Positions 7,169 through 14,679 of a stretch of DNA of 26,672 bases are shown one piece after another. How positions within the stretch are numbered: position 1 is the first letter of the stretch; each line of letters starts with the position of its first letter. The stretch covers positions 1 through 26,672 of the forward strand of contig BEIR01000001.1 of the NCBI GenBank assembly GCA_002898855.1, in the 5' to 3' direction. Source of the DNA: a bacterium HR41. Its GTDB lineage: Bacteria; Actinomycetota; Thermoleophilia; Solirubrobacterales; Thermoleophilaceae. The notes under the pieces are model-generated. The model was not told the DNA's origin, made no database searches, and saw only the letters and a program-made list of their open reading frames with translations. The position numbers and the translations under genes are program-made.

Positions 7169-8530
7169 TCAGGATTTTTCGGGCAGCGGCAGGTCGCGCG
7201 TCGCGGCGGCGATCGCCTCGGCGGTGATGGTCACCAACCGATCGAGGTCGTCCGCGCTGATCGCGAGCGGAGGCATCAACACCACGACGTTTCCGAGTGG
7301 TCGGATCACGGCGCCGCGTGTGCGGGCCTCGAGCGTTACGCGGTGTCCGGCGACGAGGGCGGGGTCGTAGTCGAGCAGTTCGATTCCGACCATGAATCCG
7401 CGCTGGCGGATCTCGCGCACGGTTGCGAGTGGCGCGACGCGTTCGGCTAGCCAGCGCTCGAGCAGAGCGATCTTTGGCTGCAGGCGCTCGAGAGTGCGCT
7501 CTTGCTCGAACGTCTCGAGGGTCGCGAGAGCAGCAGCGCAAGCGAGCGGGTTTCCGGTGTAAGTGTGACCGTGAAAGAAGGTTCGGTTCGTCTCGGGCGC
7601 CCCGAGAAATGCCTCGTAGATCTCCTCGCTCGCGAGCGTGGCGGCGAGCGGCAGGTAGCCGCCGGTTATGCCCTTGGCGAGACAGAGCAGGTCGGGCTCG
7701 ACGTTCTCGTGTTCGCACGCGAACATGCGGCCGGTCCGCCCGAACCCGGTGGCGACTTCGTCACAGATCAAGAGCGTGCCGTAGTGATCGCAGAGCTCGC
7801 GCACGCGAGCCAGATACCCCGGCGGTTGCATCAGCATGCCCGCAGCACCTTGCACGAGCGGTTCGACGATTACCGCGGCGACCTCGCCGCGATGGGCGGC
7901 GAGAAGACGTTCCATGTCGTCGGCGTTACCGGGCTCCGCACGCAGAGCGTCGAAAAGCAGCGGGCGGTAGATCGAGTGGAAGAGGTCGATTCCGCCGACC
8001 GAGACGGACCCGAGCGTGTCGCCGTGATACGCCTCGCGGAGCGCTACGAAGCGCGTTTTGCGGCGATGCTCGCCGCCCTTTTGCTGCCAGTACTGGAAGG
8101 CAATCTTGAGCGCGATCTCGCAAGCTGTGGCGCCGTTGTCGGAGTAGAAGACGCGCGTAAGGCGCTCCGGGGTGATCTCCACAAGCCGCCGAGCGAGTTC
8201 GATCGCCGGCGGATGGGTGAGCCCGAGCATCGTCGAGTGTGCGACCCGCTCGAGCTGGGCTCGGATCGCGGCATCGATCGCGGGATGGCGGTGGCCGTGG
8301 ACGTTGCACCAAAGCGACGAGACGCCGTCGATGTAGCGGTTCCCGCGCGCGTCGATCAGGTCGGTGCCCTCGGCGCGCTCGATGATCAGCGGCTCTTCGC
8401 GCTCCCAGATCGAGTGCTGGGTGAAGGGATGCCAGATGTAGCGGTGGTCGTCGGCGGCGAGTCGGGCGTAACGGGCTTCGAGATCGACGGCCGGCGCGGC
8501 ATCTTCGCCTGGGGTTGCGCTCCCGGTCAC
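7169..8530 (-). CDS. bioA: Adenosylmethionine-8-amino-7-oxononanoate aminotransferase
   Basis: BioA transfers the amino group of S-adenosylmethionine to KAPA to give DAPA, the third committed step of biotin synthesis. The 453-residue protein is a class III PLP aminotransferase. It has the BioA-typical N-terminus HRYIWHPFTQ (29-38), the DGVSSLWCNVHGH segment near 68-80, SDNGATACE for phosphate binding, CDEVATGFGRTG (Asp257) and the PLP Lys286 in LAKGITGGYLP. These BioA-specific segments separate it from ornithine and GABA aminotransferases. It starts at GTG 8530, 34 bases after the stop of the FAD oxidoreductase gene on the same strand, and may be co-transcribed with it. It is separate from the bioB-bioF-bioD cluster some 7 kb away. 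Confidence 0.95.
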   Translation of the reverse strand: MTGSATPGEDAAPAVDLEARYARLAADDHRYIWHPFTQHSIWEREEPLIIERAEGTDLIDARGNRYIDGVSSLWCNVHGHRHPAIDAAIRAQLERVAHSTMLGLTHPPAIELARRLVEITPERLTRVFYSDNGATACEIALKIAFQYWQQKGGEHRRKTRFVALREAYHGDTLGSVSVGGIDLFHSIYRPLLFDALRAEPGNADDMERLLAAHRGEVAAVIVEPLVQGAAGMLMQPPGYLARVRELCDHYGTLLICDEVATGFGRTGRMFACEHENVEPDLLCLAKGITGGYLPLAATLASEEIYEAFLGAPETNRTFFHGHTYTGNPLACAAALATLETFEQERTLERLQPKIALLERWLAERVAPLATVREIRQRGFMVGIELLDYDPALVAGHRVTLEARTRGAVIRPLGNVVVLMPPLAISADDLDRLVTITAEAIAAATRDLPLPEKS

Positions 8531-8564
8531 GGCCGGGAAGCTACCGGCTCCATCTCTCTGCAGA

Positions 8565-9701
8565 TCATCCGGCCGCGGCTAGCAGCCGAGCGAGTTCTTC
8601 GCCCGCAACCTTCACGCCGGATCCCCAAGGCGATGTGTCGGCGACCCGCGCCTGGAACGCGCGCTCGCCAACCAGCCGGGCTTCCAGATAGAGGGGCTTC
8701 TCGGGTGTGATCAGCACCGCTTGCAGGGATGCGCGGAAGGAGCGACAGCCGGCGTCGGCGAGACCGAGCCGTGTCGCTAGGCAGTCGGCTGCGACATCGG
8801 CTTGCTGGCAGGCGAGGCCACCGTGTTTGACTGGGAACGGTGTGGCGTCGCCGACGCAGAAGCAGTGCCCCTCGGTGTCGACGATCCGACAGCTCGAGTC
8901 AACTGGTATCCAGCCGCCCTCGACGCTCGGCAGGCCAGGCAGAGCGGGTCCGACGAGCCGGGGGAGGGCAACGACGCGATCGAACCGAAACTCTTTGCCG
9001 TCGGCGGTGCGCACCAGGCCGCCGGGCCCAACGGTCGGCACGGTGGCGGTGTGCAACTCGACGCGGTACCGCGCGGCGAGCTCGGCGACGCGCGTGCTAG
9101 CCGGTTCACCGAAGATCTCGAGCGGCCGCCGCTCCGGGGTGAAGAGGTGGATCGAACACGACCGCGGCGCCGCCTCGCGAGCACGACCGCCGAGCAACAA
9201 CGCAATCTCGTAGGCGGGCAGCGGCCACACCGGCCCTTCTGGCAACAAAACGGCGACGCGGCGGCAGTAGCCACCCTCTAGGTCCTGCACGACGCCCCGC
9301 AGGCTGCGGTCGGCGTGGAGCGGGTCGAGCGTCGTGGCGTGCGACCAGGCGGGCGATGCGTGTGCGCCGACAGCGACGATCAGACCGTCCCATGCGATCG
9401 ACTCGTCCCCGGTCGTGTGCACGACGCGCTGCTCGCAGTCGACCCGGGTGGCGCCACCACCGACGATGCGTGCCCCGGTGCGTTCACCGATCTCCCGCCA
9501 AGGGATGCGTCGGGCGGCCGGCAGCGCGAACGGCTCGCGCACGGTCTCGGCGAGCACGACGAGTTCCGCGCGCGGCGTGAGGACGGTCAGCGACGCGCGC
9601 CCGTGCGGCGCGTACTTCGCTAAACGCAAGGCTGCCTCTGCCGCCGCAATCCCGCCCCCGAGGATGAGGCAGTGGGGACCGCTCGTGCGCACGTCGGACA
9701 T
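8565..9701 (-). CDS. FAD-dependent pyridine nucleotide-disulfide oxidoreductase-like protein
   Basis: A 378-residue two-dinucleotide-fold flavoprotein. The FAD-binding GGGIAAAEAALRLAK motif lies at 15-29, a short second segment (WDGLIVAVGAH) follows near 104-114, and the C-terminal FAD motif CFCVGDAT lies at 280-287 (Asp285). The closing segment VKHGGLACQQADVAA resembles the quinone-interacting end of NDH-2 and sulfide:quinone oxidoreductase-like proteins. The redox CxxxxC of disulfide reductases is absent. The second dinucleotide-binding motif is degenerate (VAVLLPEGPVWPLPAYE), so NADH may not be the donor. It starts at ATG 9701 and precedes bioA by 34 bases. The role is unknown; a quinone-linked dehydrogenase is the best guess. 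Confidence 0.75.
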   Translation of the reverse strand: MSDVRTSGPHCLILGGGIAAAEAALRLAKYAPHGRASLTVLTPRAELVVLAETVREPFALPAARRIPWREIGERTGARIVGGGATRVDCEQRVVHTTGDESIAWDGLIVAVGAHASPAWSHATTLDPLHADRSLRGVVQDLEGGYCRRVAVLLPEGPVWPLPAYEIALLLGGRAREAAPRSCSIHLFTPERRPLEIFGEPASTRVAELAARYRVELHTATVPTVGPGGLVRTADGKEFRFDRVVALPRLVGPALPGLPSVEGGWIPVDSSCRIVDTEGHCFCVGDATPFPVKHGGLACQQADVAADCLATRLGLADAGCRSFRASLQAVLITPEKPLYLEARLVGERAFQARVADTSPWGSGVKVAGEELARLLAAAG

Positions 9702-9873
9702 CGGATTGAGGCTAGCGCTGCCGCCTCGCGGCCGCCTCGAGCGTGTCAGCTAGCGCCATCTTGTTGCGATGTGTTAAGAAAGCGCGAACCGCTGCTAAGC
9801 GCAGCCCGGTTAGTAAGCCTCAACTCCTGTCCCTCGAGCCGGCGCGCTCGCGTGGTCGGCCCGTGTTCGAAGC

Positions 9874-10083
9874 ATGCGCAGATTCGTACCGAGCGAGAAA
9901 ACCCTCCACATCTTCGCAGTCTGGGCCTTCGCTGTAGCGAAACCAGTTTACGACGTGTTCGCTCGCAGCCCAGATTTTTTCGTCGTACGCGGTAACCGTG
10001 CCCTCGACGTAGTCGTCCTAGCGCTGGTCGTTGGGCTTGTCCCGCCACCGGTAGCGGCCCACACGGTGCCCCACTCGACGTAG
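9874..10083 (+). pseudogene. 5' fragment of a frameshifted LtaS-like membrane sulfatase gene
   Basis: From ATG 9874 the frame encodes 69 residues: a short basic start, one hydrophobic helix (IFAVWAFAVAKPVYDVF), and the beginning of a second (ALDVVVLALVVGL) that ends after 55 codons in an unrelated tail and a TAG at 10081. That tail is the spacer between two identical 36-bp repeats. Joining codon 55 to the base after the second repeat restores one continuous frame with the large downstream gene, for about 848 codons. I therefore read this as the detached N-terminus of that gene, not as an independent small protein. Region 9702-9873 upstream shows no supportable gene. Confidence 0.65.
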
Positions 10084-10109
10084 TCGTCCTAGCGCTGGTC
10101 GTTGGGCTT
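10003..10109 (+). repeat. 36-bp direct repeat with 71-bp offset, disrupting a coding frame
   Basis: The same 36 bases, beginning CTCGACGTAGTC and ending GTTGGGCTT, occur at 10003-10038 and 10074-10109. The 35-base spacer is itself loosely similar to sequence around the second copy. The offset of 71 is not a multiple of three: copy 1 is in frame with ATG 9874 and copy 2 with the large sulfatase frame. This looks like a tandem duplication, later diverged, or an assembly error. Confidence 0.9.
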
Positions 10110-10178
10110 CTCCTCCCGCTGCTAGTCGCTGCGATCGCGCGTCTGCTCGACCGCTTCTATCGCCACGCTACCAGCCTT

Positions 10179-12491
10179 GTGATCGCAATCCTGTTTGCTT
10201 TAGCTGTTGGCCAGTTCGTGAGCAGTTGGCCGGCGGCTGTCTGGCTAGTCGCTGTCGCCGTCTCTGGCTATCTAGGTTTTCGTTTGTACGAGTGGCACGC
10301 GCCGGTTCGGTCAGCGCTTTCGTTCCTCGCTCCAGCCGGTGTCTTGTTTCTTCTCTGGTTCCTGTTCTTTTCCCCCGTCAAAAAGGTTGTCCTGGTATCC
10401 GAAGTGCAGACGGACGACGCAACAGTCGTCGCAGCGTCGACCTCCCGGCCGATCGTGTGGGTCATCTTTGATGAACTTAATGCAATTGCTCTTCAAGACC
10501 GTAACGGGCATATCGACTCTACGCGTTTTCCGAATTTTGCACAGCTAGCGCGGTCCTCCACATGGTACGTTAACGCTACCACGACGCATAGTTCAACCAC
10601 ATTAGCTGTGCCCACTCTGCTCACGGGGCGGGTAGCGAAGCGTAACGATCTGCCGAATGTCACTGATCATCCTACGAATGTCTTCACACTTCTCGCGGGA
10701 CGTTACCAGTTCCACGTAGAAGAGCCCCTCACTCGGTTGTGCCCCGAATCTATGTGTCATAGGCGCGATGCTAGTTTTGCGGCTCGCCTTCGCTCGCTGT
10801 TCAATGACGGGTCCGTTATCGCTGCACGCATTTTGGCCCCGGACTGGTTTGATCGGAGGCTGCCTAGCGTCGAGGCGGCCTTTTCGGGCTTTGGCTGGCA
10901 AGGCTCGGGGTCGCCAGACGGTAGCGGTCGCTCGGCCGGCGAAGGCGCTGATGGTGACAGCTTGTCTACCGCGGTCACGGCCCCGCAGAGATTTCTGCAC
11001 TTCATCAAGGGGGTTAAGCGCCGCGGCGCACACCCAACCCTAAACCTGGCACATGTTGAACTACCACATGTTCCCTGGCGTTATACACCTGATGGGACTA
11101 CCTACGGGCGAGGGAAGATTGACACGCCTGGCTTGTACATGGAACGGTGGGCTCGTGATCAGGGCGCAGTGCGATCTGGGCTGCAGCGATTTCTGCTTCA
11201 AACCATGTACGTTGATCGCCTTCTAGGGAAACTGATAGCACGCCTGAAGAAAGTGGGATTGTGGAATAGTGCTGTGATTGTGGTCACAGCGGATCACGGC
11301 GTCAGCTTCCACCCGGGCTTGCCGCGAAGGGCGGCTCTAAGACCCAATGTGGCCAGCATCGCTTCGGTGCCGCTATTTATTCGGTATCCCGGCCAAAAGC
11401 GTGGGCGGCGCGATCAAGCATTCGTGACAACAACCGATGTGCTCCCAACCGTGCTTCGCGCTGCTGGCGTGTCGGTACGCGGCGTCCGGTTCGATGGACG
11501 GGACATTAGACGTGGTGCAAGAAGAACGGGAACCGTGTCGGTACGGGGTTACACGGAGGTCAACGGACGGTCGATTTCCTACGGCGTTCTCGAGGTGTCG
11601 TCCCGCGAGTTTTTGCAACGGCTAAAGAGTGATCGGCGTGCGTACGTCGCGGTTTTCGGTGACAAGGATGGGGGACGGAACGTTTGGGTACCCCTACCTT
11701 GGTCCAGACCAGCTCAGTACGGGGACAACGTGGTGCGCGCGTCGACGACGCCAGATCGAATCGGTCCTCGCGTTACTTTGGAAGGGTCACTGGCAATTCC
11801 GGGCGTGTGGCGGGTGCCCGGGCACGGGGTTGTTGGGATTCGGGGGAGAGTTGAGGGCGTGTCGGCAACGGTGGCCTCGCAGACAGCAGTGGCTGTGTAT
11901 CGGGGACGCCGTCTTGTGAGTGTCGCGCCGGTCGTGCGCGAGAGAGACCGCAGCATCTTTGTCGCGATCGTCCCGCCCGGTGAGGGTGGACAGAGCAGGG
12001 CAGCGTTGGCGCTCGAGGTGTGGGTTAAGTCTCAGGGGGTGATCAGGGCGACACGGCAGAACGTGCCGGAGCTAGCGGGGATTCGTCTCGTCGCCCGTAA
12101 CGGTCAAACGTGGCTCGTTGGTGAGCGTCCGCTGGCGCGTGTGATTAAAAGTGGAAGCGTGGAATGGTTGGTCGACGCGATTTCGGTTAATCAGGGACTT
12201 ACGGTTTTGGACGGTTGGGCAGTGGATCGTGCACTAAGGCGCCCAGCACAGCAAATTGTGGTTGTGTTGGGTGAGCGTGTAATCGGTCTTGGGCAGATGG
12301 TGCGCGTCCGACGCGACATCGCGCAGATGTTCGGCACACGGAAGGTGGCAAAAAGTGGATGGCACGCCCCGTTACAAGTCCGGCTTCGAGGTTCAGACCT
12401 GCGAAAGCTGCGAGTCTTTGCCTTAAGTGGAGGGAATGCCGTTGAGCTGAAGCTATGGGAGCCCGCGCTTAAGCGCGCCAACCTGGGTTAA
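10179..12491 (+). CDS. Membrane-anchored sulfatase/alkaline-phosphatase-fold protein (LtaS-like), N-terminally disrupted
   Basis: The open frame from GTG 10179 encodes 770 residues. Two transmembrane segments (about 1-34 and 46-66) precede an extracytoplasmic sulfatase-fold domain. Metal-binding FDE lies at 97-99, a nucleophile-type Thr/Ser cluster THSSTTLAVPTLLTG at 136-150, AHVELPH near 291-297 and the metal-binding TADHG at 370-374. The family covers lipoteichoic-acid synthase, phosphoglycerol and phosphoethanolamine transferases and sulfatases. Residues ~470-770 form an unrecognised beta-rich-looking region. Frame comparison shows three more helices encoded upstream but cut off by the 36-bp repeat, so GTG 10179 (no Shine-Dalgarno) is probably not the native start. 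Lower GC and different codon choice than neighbours suggest transfer. Function is uncertain and the copy may be a pseudogene. Confidence 0.7.
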   Translation: MIAILFALAVGQFVSSWPAAVWLVAVAVSGYLGFRLYEWHAPVRSALSFLAPAGVLFLLWFLFFSPVKKVVLVSEVQTDDATVVAASTSRPIVWVIFDELNAIALQDRNGHIDSTRFPNFAQLARSSTWYVNATTTHSSTTLAVPTLLTGRVAKRNDLPNVTDHPTNVFTLLAGRYQFHVEEPLTRLCPESMCHRRDASFAARLRSLFNDGSVIAARILAPDWFDRRLPSVEAAFSGFGWQGSGSPDGSGRSAGEGADGDSLSTAVTAPQRFLHFIKGVKRRGAHPTLNLAHVELPHVPWRYTPDGTTYGRGKIDTPGLYMERWARDQGAVRSGLQRFLLQTMYVDRLLGKLIARLKKVGLWNSAVIVVTADHGVSFHPGLPRRAALRPNVASIASVPLFIRYPGQKRGRRDQAFVTTTDVLPTVLRAAGVSVRGVRFDGRDIRRGARRTGTVSVRGYTEVNGRSISYGVLEVSSREFLQRLKSDRRAYVAVFGDKDGGRNVWVPLPWSRPAQYGDNVVRASTTPDRIGPRVTLEGSLAIPGVWRVPGHGVVGIRGRVEGVSATVASQTAVAVYRGRRLVSVAPVVRERDRSIFVAIVPPGEGGQSRAALALEVWVKSQGVIRATRQNVPELAGIRLVARNGQTWLVGERPLARVIKSGSVEWLVDAISVNQGLTVLDGWAVDRALRRPAQQIVVVLGERVIGLGQMVRVRRDIAQMFGTRKVAKSGWHAPLQVRLRGSDLRKLRVFALSGGNAVELKLWEPALKRANLG

Positions 12492-12546
12492 GCGGGCTAC
12501 GCTGCCGTGCCTCACGGAGAGGCGGGCGCCGCGAGGTGTGTTCCCT

Positions 12547-13944
12547 TCACGTTCGGGGTTGGTCTACGTCACACGCAAGCGCCCAACCGGCCTCGCGCCA
12601 CGTGGTGACCCCACCGTCGGCGACGTGCAACACGTTGCGTACGCCGCACCGGAGGAGGAGGCTCGCGGCGGTGCCGGCCCGCGAACCAGTGCCGCAGACG
12701 GTTGCGACGGGACGCTCCGGATCGAGCGCGGGCGGGAGCTCGGTGAGCTCGTGATAAGGAACGTTGAGCGATCCCGGGATGTGGCAACGCCGCCACTCCG
12801 TTCGCTCGCGCACGTCCAGCACCTGCAGGCCGTCGCCGGCAACTACGCGCTCGCGCAGCTCGGACACCGAGAGGCGTGCCACCCGCTCTACCGGTCGTCG
12901 TTCCTCGCGCCAACTCGTCATGCCCCCGGCGAGAAACCCCGAGATGCGGCGCAATCCGACCGCCTCGGCGAGCGCCACCGCGTGACGACCGTCAGCATCG
13001 TCGCGCCCCACGAACACGATCTCCTGATCGCGGTCGGCGATCCAAGCGAGCTTGGTGCCGAACCCTGCGCCCGTGGCCGGTATCGAGACGGCGCCGGGCA
13101 CGTGCGCCTCGTCGAACTGCCGCGCTGTACGTACGTCGACCACGAGCGCGCCCGCGTGTTGCTTGAGCAGCACCTGGCGTGGAGTCAGTGGGCGTGCCTC
13201 GACACCCTCGATCAGCAGGGGCCCGCGATTGAGCGCCACGATCGCCTGGAAGTTAGGTGGCTGTGGCGGCAGATCGCGTGTCGCGCGGTCGACGAACTCG
13301 TCCTCGTCGGTCACGGCCAGCATCTCGTTGTGCAGCCGCTCGTAGCCGAGCGTCGACACCGGTTTGCGGTCGACTGTGTCGCCGCCGCACAGCGACCCGC
13401 CGATGTGGCCCGGCCAGATCTCGACGTGCTCGGGAAGCTCGAGCATCCGCCGCAGCGAACGGAAGATGCCGCGTGCGCCCTCGTGCTTCTCGATTGCGAG
13501 ATCGGGACGGGCGATGTCGCCAACGAACAGCGAGTCGCCCGTGAGTAGCGCCCAAGGTTGCTGCGATCGGCGCACGTCGTAGAGGAGAAAAGCGGTGTGC
13601 TCGGGACGGTGCCCCGGCGTGTGCAGGGCTCGAATGCGCACATCGCCCAGCGAGAGTTCGAAACCATCGTCGAACGGTTCGTGCTCGTAATCGGGCGATG
13701 CCAGCCGGTGAATGTGAATCGTGGCGCCGGTAGCGGCGGCCAGACGCCCGTGCCCTGACACGTGGTCAGCGTGATTGTGCGTTTCAAGGATGTGCTCGAT
13801 CGAGAGCCCGTGGTAGCGAGCGATTTGCAGGTATTCGTCGATCTCGAATTTCGGATCGACAACCGCGGCTCTGCCGGTGCGCTCGTCGCCGACGAGGTAC
13901 GAGGCGCAACCGAGGTCGTCGTGCATCACTTGACGAAAAATCAC
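12547..13944 (-). CDS. ETHE1-like metallo-beta-lactamase protein with two rhodanese domains
   Basis: A 465-residue fusion. Residues 1-~235 are an MBL-fold domain of the ETHE1/glyoxalase II group: THNHADH at 55-61, His112 (HTPGH), Asp137 (TGDSLF) and His180 (WPGH) supply metal ligands. ETHE1 enzymes oxidise glutathione or other thiol persulfides to sulfite. Two rhodanese domains follow. The first (~253-348) has DVRTARQFDEAHVPGA but no Cys in the active loop (IVFVGRDDADG), so it should be inactive. The second (~360-455) has Cys417 in VCGTGSRAG. Its GTG start overlaps the stop of the upstream ArsR gene in GTGA, implying translational coupling. With the divergent TauE/SafE permease the likely job is persulfide/sulfide detoxification, with sulfite as product. 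Stop TGA 12547. Confidence 0.9.
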   Translation of the reverse strand: MIFRQVMHDDLGCASYLVGDERTGRAAVVDPKFEIDEYLQIARYHGLSIEHILETHNHADHVSGHGRLAAATGATIHIHRLASPDYEHEPFDDGFELSLGDVRIRALHTPGHRPEHTAFLLYDVRRSQQPWALLTGDSLFVGDIARPDLAIEKHEGARGIFRSLRRMLELPEHVEIWPGHIGGSLCGGDTVDRKPVSTLGYERLHNEMLAVTDEDEFVDRATRDLPPQPPNFQAIVALNRGPLLIEGVEARPLTPRQVLLKQHAGALVVDVRTARQFDEAHVPGAVSIPATGAGFGTKLAWIADRDQEIVFVGRDDADGRHAVALAEAVGLRRISGFLAGGMTSWREERRPVERVARLSVSELRERVVAGDGLQVLDVRERTEWRRCHIPGSLNVPYHELTELPPALDPERPVATVCGTGSRAGTAASLLLRCGVRNVLHVADGGVTTWREAGWALACDVDQPRT

Positions 13945-14390
13945 CGCCGACCACCTCCCGCTGGGGGTTGTTCGCCGTTTGCGCGTGGCGCCGGGCGGCC
14001 CACCAGCCGCCTGCTGCTAGCCGTGCTGCTGCCCGCAACGTCCGGACTTTCGCCCGCGACCAAGCGCACCAGGGCGTCGATCTCGCGCTGCAAGCTGCCG
14101 CAGACGAGTTCGCACATTTCGAGCACGTACGGGTCGGCAATGCGGTACAGGGCGCGCGTTCCCTGCTTGCGCCGCGAGACCACGCCCCGTTGCAAAAGCA
14201 CGCTCAAGTGCTTCGAGACGTTTTGTTGCGTAGCGGCGAGCCGCTCCACCAACTCACCGACCGACAGTTCCCCTTCGCGGCGGAGCTCGTCGAGGATCTG
14301 GAGCCGCAGCGGGTCGGCGAAGGCAGCGAAGCGCGCGGCGATCAGCTCGGCGACGTGTCTGGGCAGCGGGCTCGGGAGGGACCACGTCAC
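13941..14390 (-). CDS. ArsR/SmtB-family transcriptional regulator
   Basis: From GTG 14390 the product is 149 residues. The winged helix is clear: FADPLRLQILDELRREGELSVGELVERL, recognition helix TQQNVSKHLSVL, and the wing VSRRKQGTRALYRI. The helix after the wing contains Cys93 and Cys97 (MCELVC), a CxxxC pair that could sense persulfide, metal or redox state. The N-terminal Cys used by BigR/SqrR-type sulfide sensors is missing. The frame remains open upstream of 14390 but that sequence is low-complexity and the domain starts here. The gene's stop overlaps the start of the ETHE1/rhodanese gene (GTGA). By position it probably represses itself, its coupled partner and perhaps the divergent permease. 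The C-terminal ~40 residues are a disordered Ser/Pro/Gly tail. Confidence 0.88.
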   Translation of the reverse strand: MTWSLPSPLPRHVAELIAARFAAFADPLRLQILDELRREGELSVGELVERLAATQQNVSKHLSVLLQRGVVSRRKQGTRALYRIADPYVLEMCELVCGSLQREIDALVRLVAGESPDVAGSSTASSRRLVGRPAPRANGEQPPAGGGRR

Positions 14391-14590
14391 CGTGTCGCGA
14401 GCGGCCGGGGCACCTCGGCTCTGACGGACGTCGCCGCCGCTACGGATGCCGCGACCACCCGGCCGGTGGTCGGTCAGCTCCCCGCCCTCGCCGCTGTTGC
14501 GGTTGCGCGAAGCGAGAGGGCTTCCTGGCGTTGGTCGCGAGGGCGAACTCACGACAAGGACTATAGCTCGATCGCCATACATCAGTACAG

Positions 14591-14679
14591 TTGTGCTTGT
14601 GGTCGCGGGCACAATCACTGCGAAGATCGGTGCCGGGGGGTGGTTGCAGAGATGCCTCGTGCAGTGAGCGGGCACTCAC
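14591..14679. promoter_or_regulatory. Candidate operator repeats between ArsR and TauE/SafE genes
   Basis: The 261-base divergent region 14391-14651 is GC-rich apart from an AT-richer patch near 14560-14600. Two inverted repeats are visible nearby: TTGTGC (14591-14596) with GCACAA (14609-14614), and GTGAG (14664-14668) with CTCAC (14675-14679). A TATAGT-like hexamer reads toward the ArsR gene at 14565-14560. Either repeat could bind the ArsR regulator; neither is strong enough to be sure. The second lies downstream of the ATG chosen for the permease. Confidence 0.3.

Noticed and set aside
8565..9701. FAD oxidoreductase as a true sulfide:quinone oxidoreductase tied to the sulfur module
   Set aside because: The overall shape is similar, but I could not confirm the catalytic Cys set, and it is 3 kb away and next to bioA.
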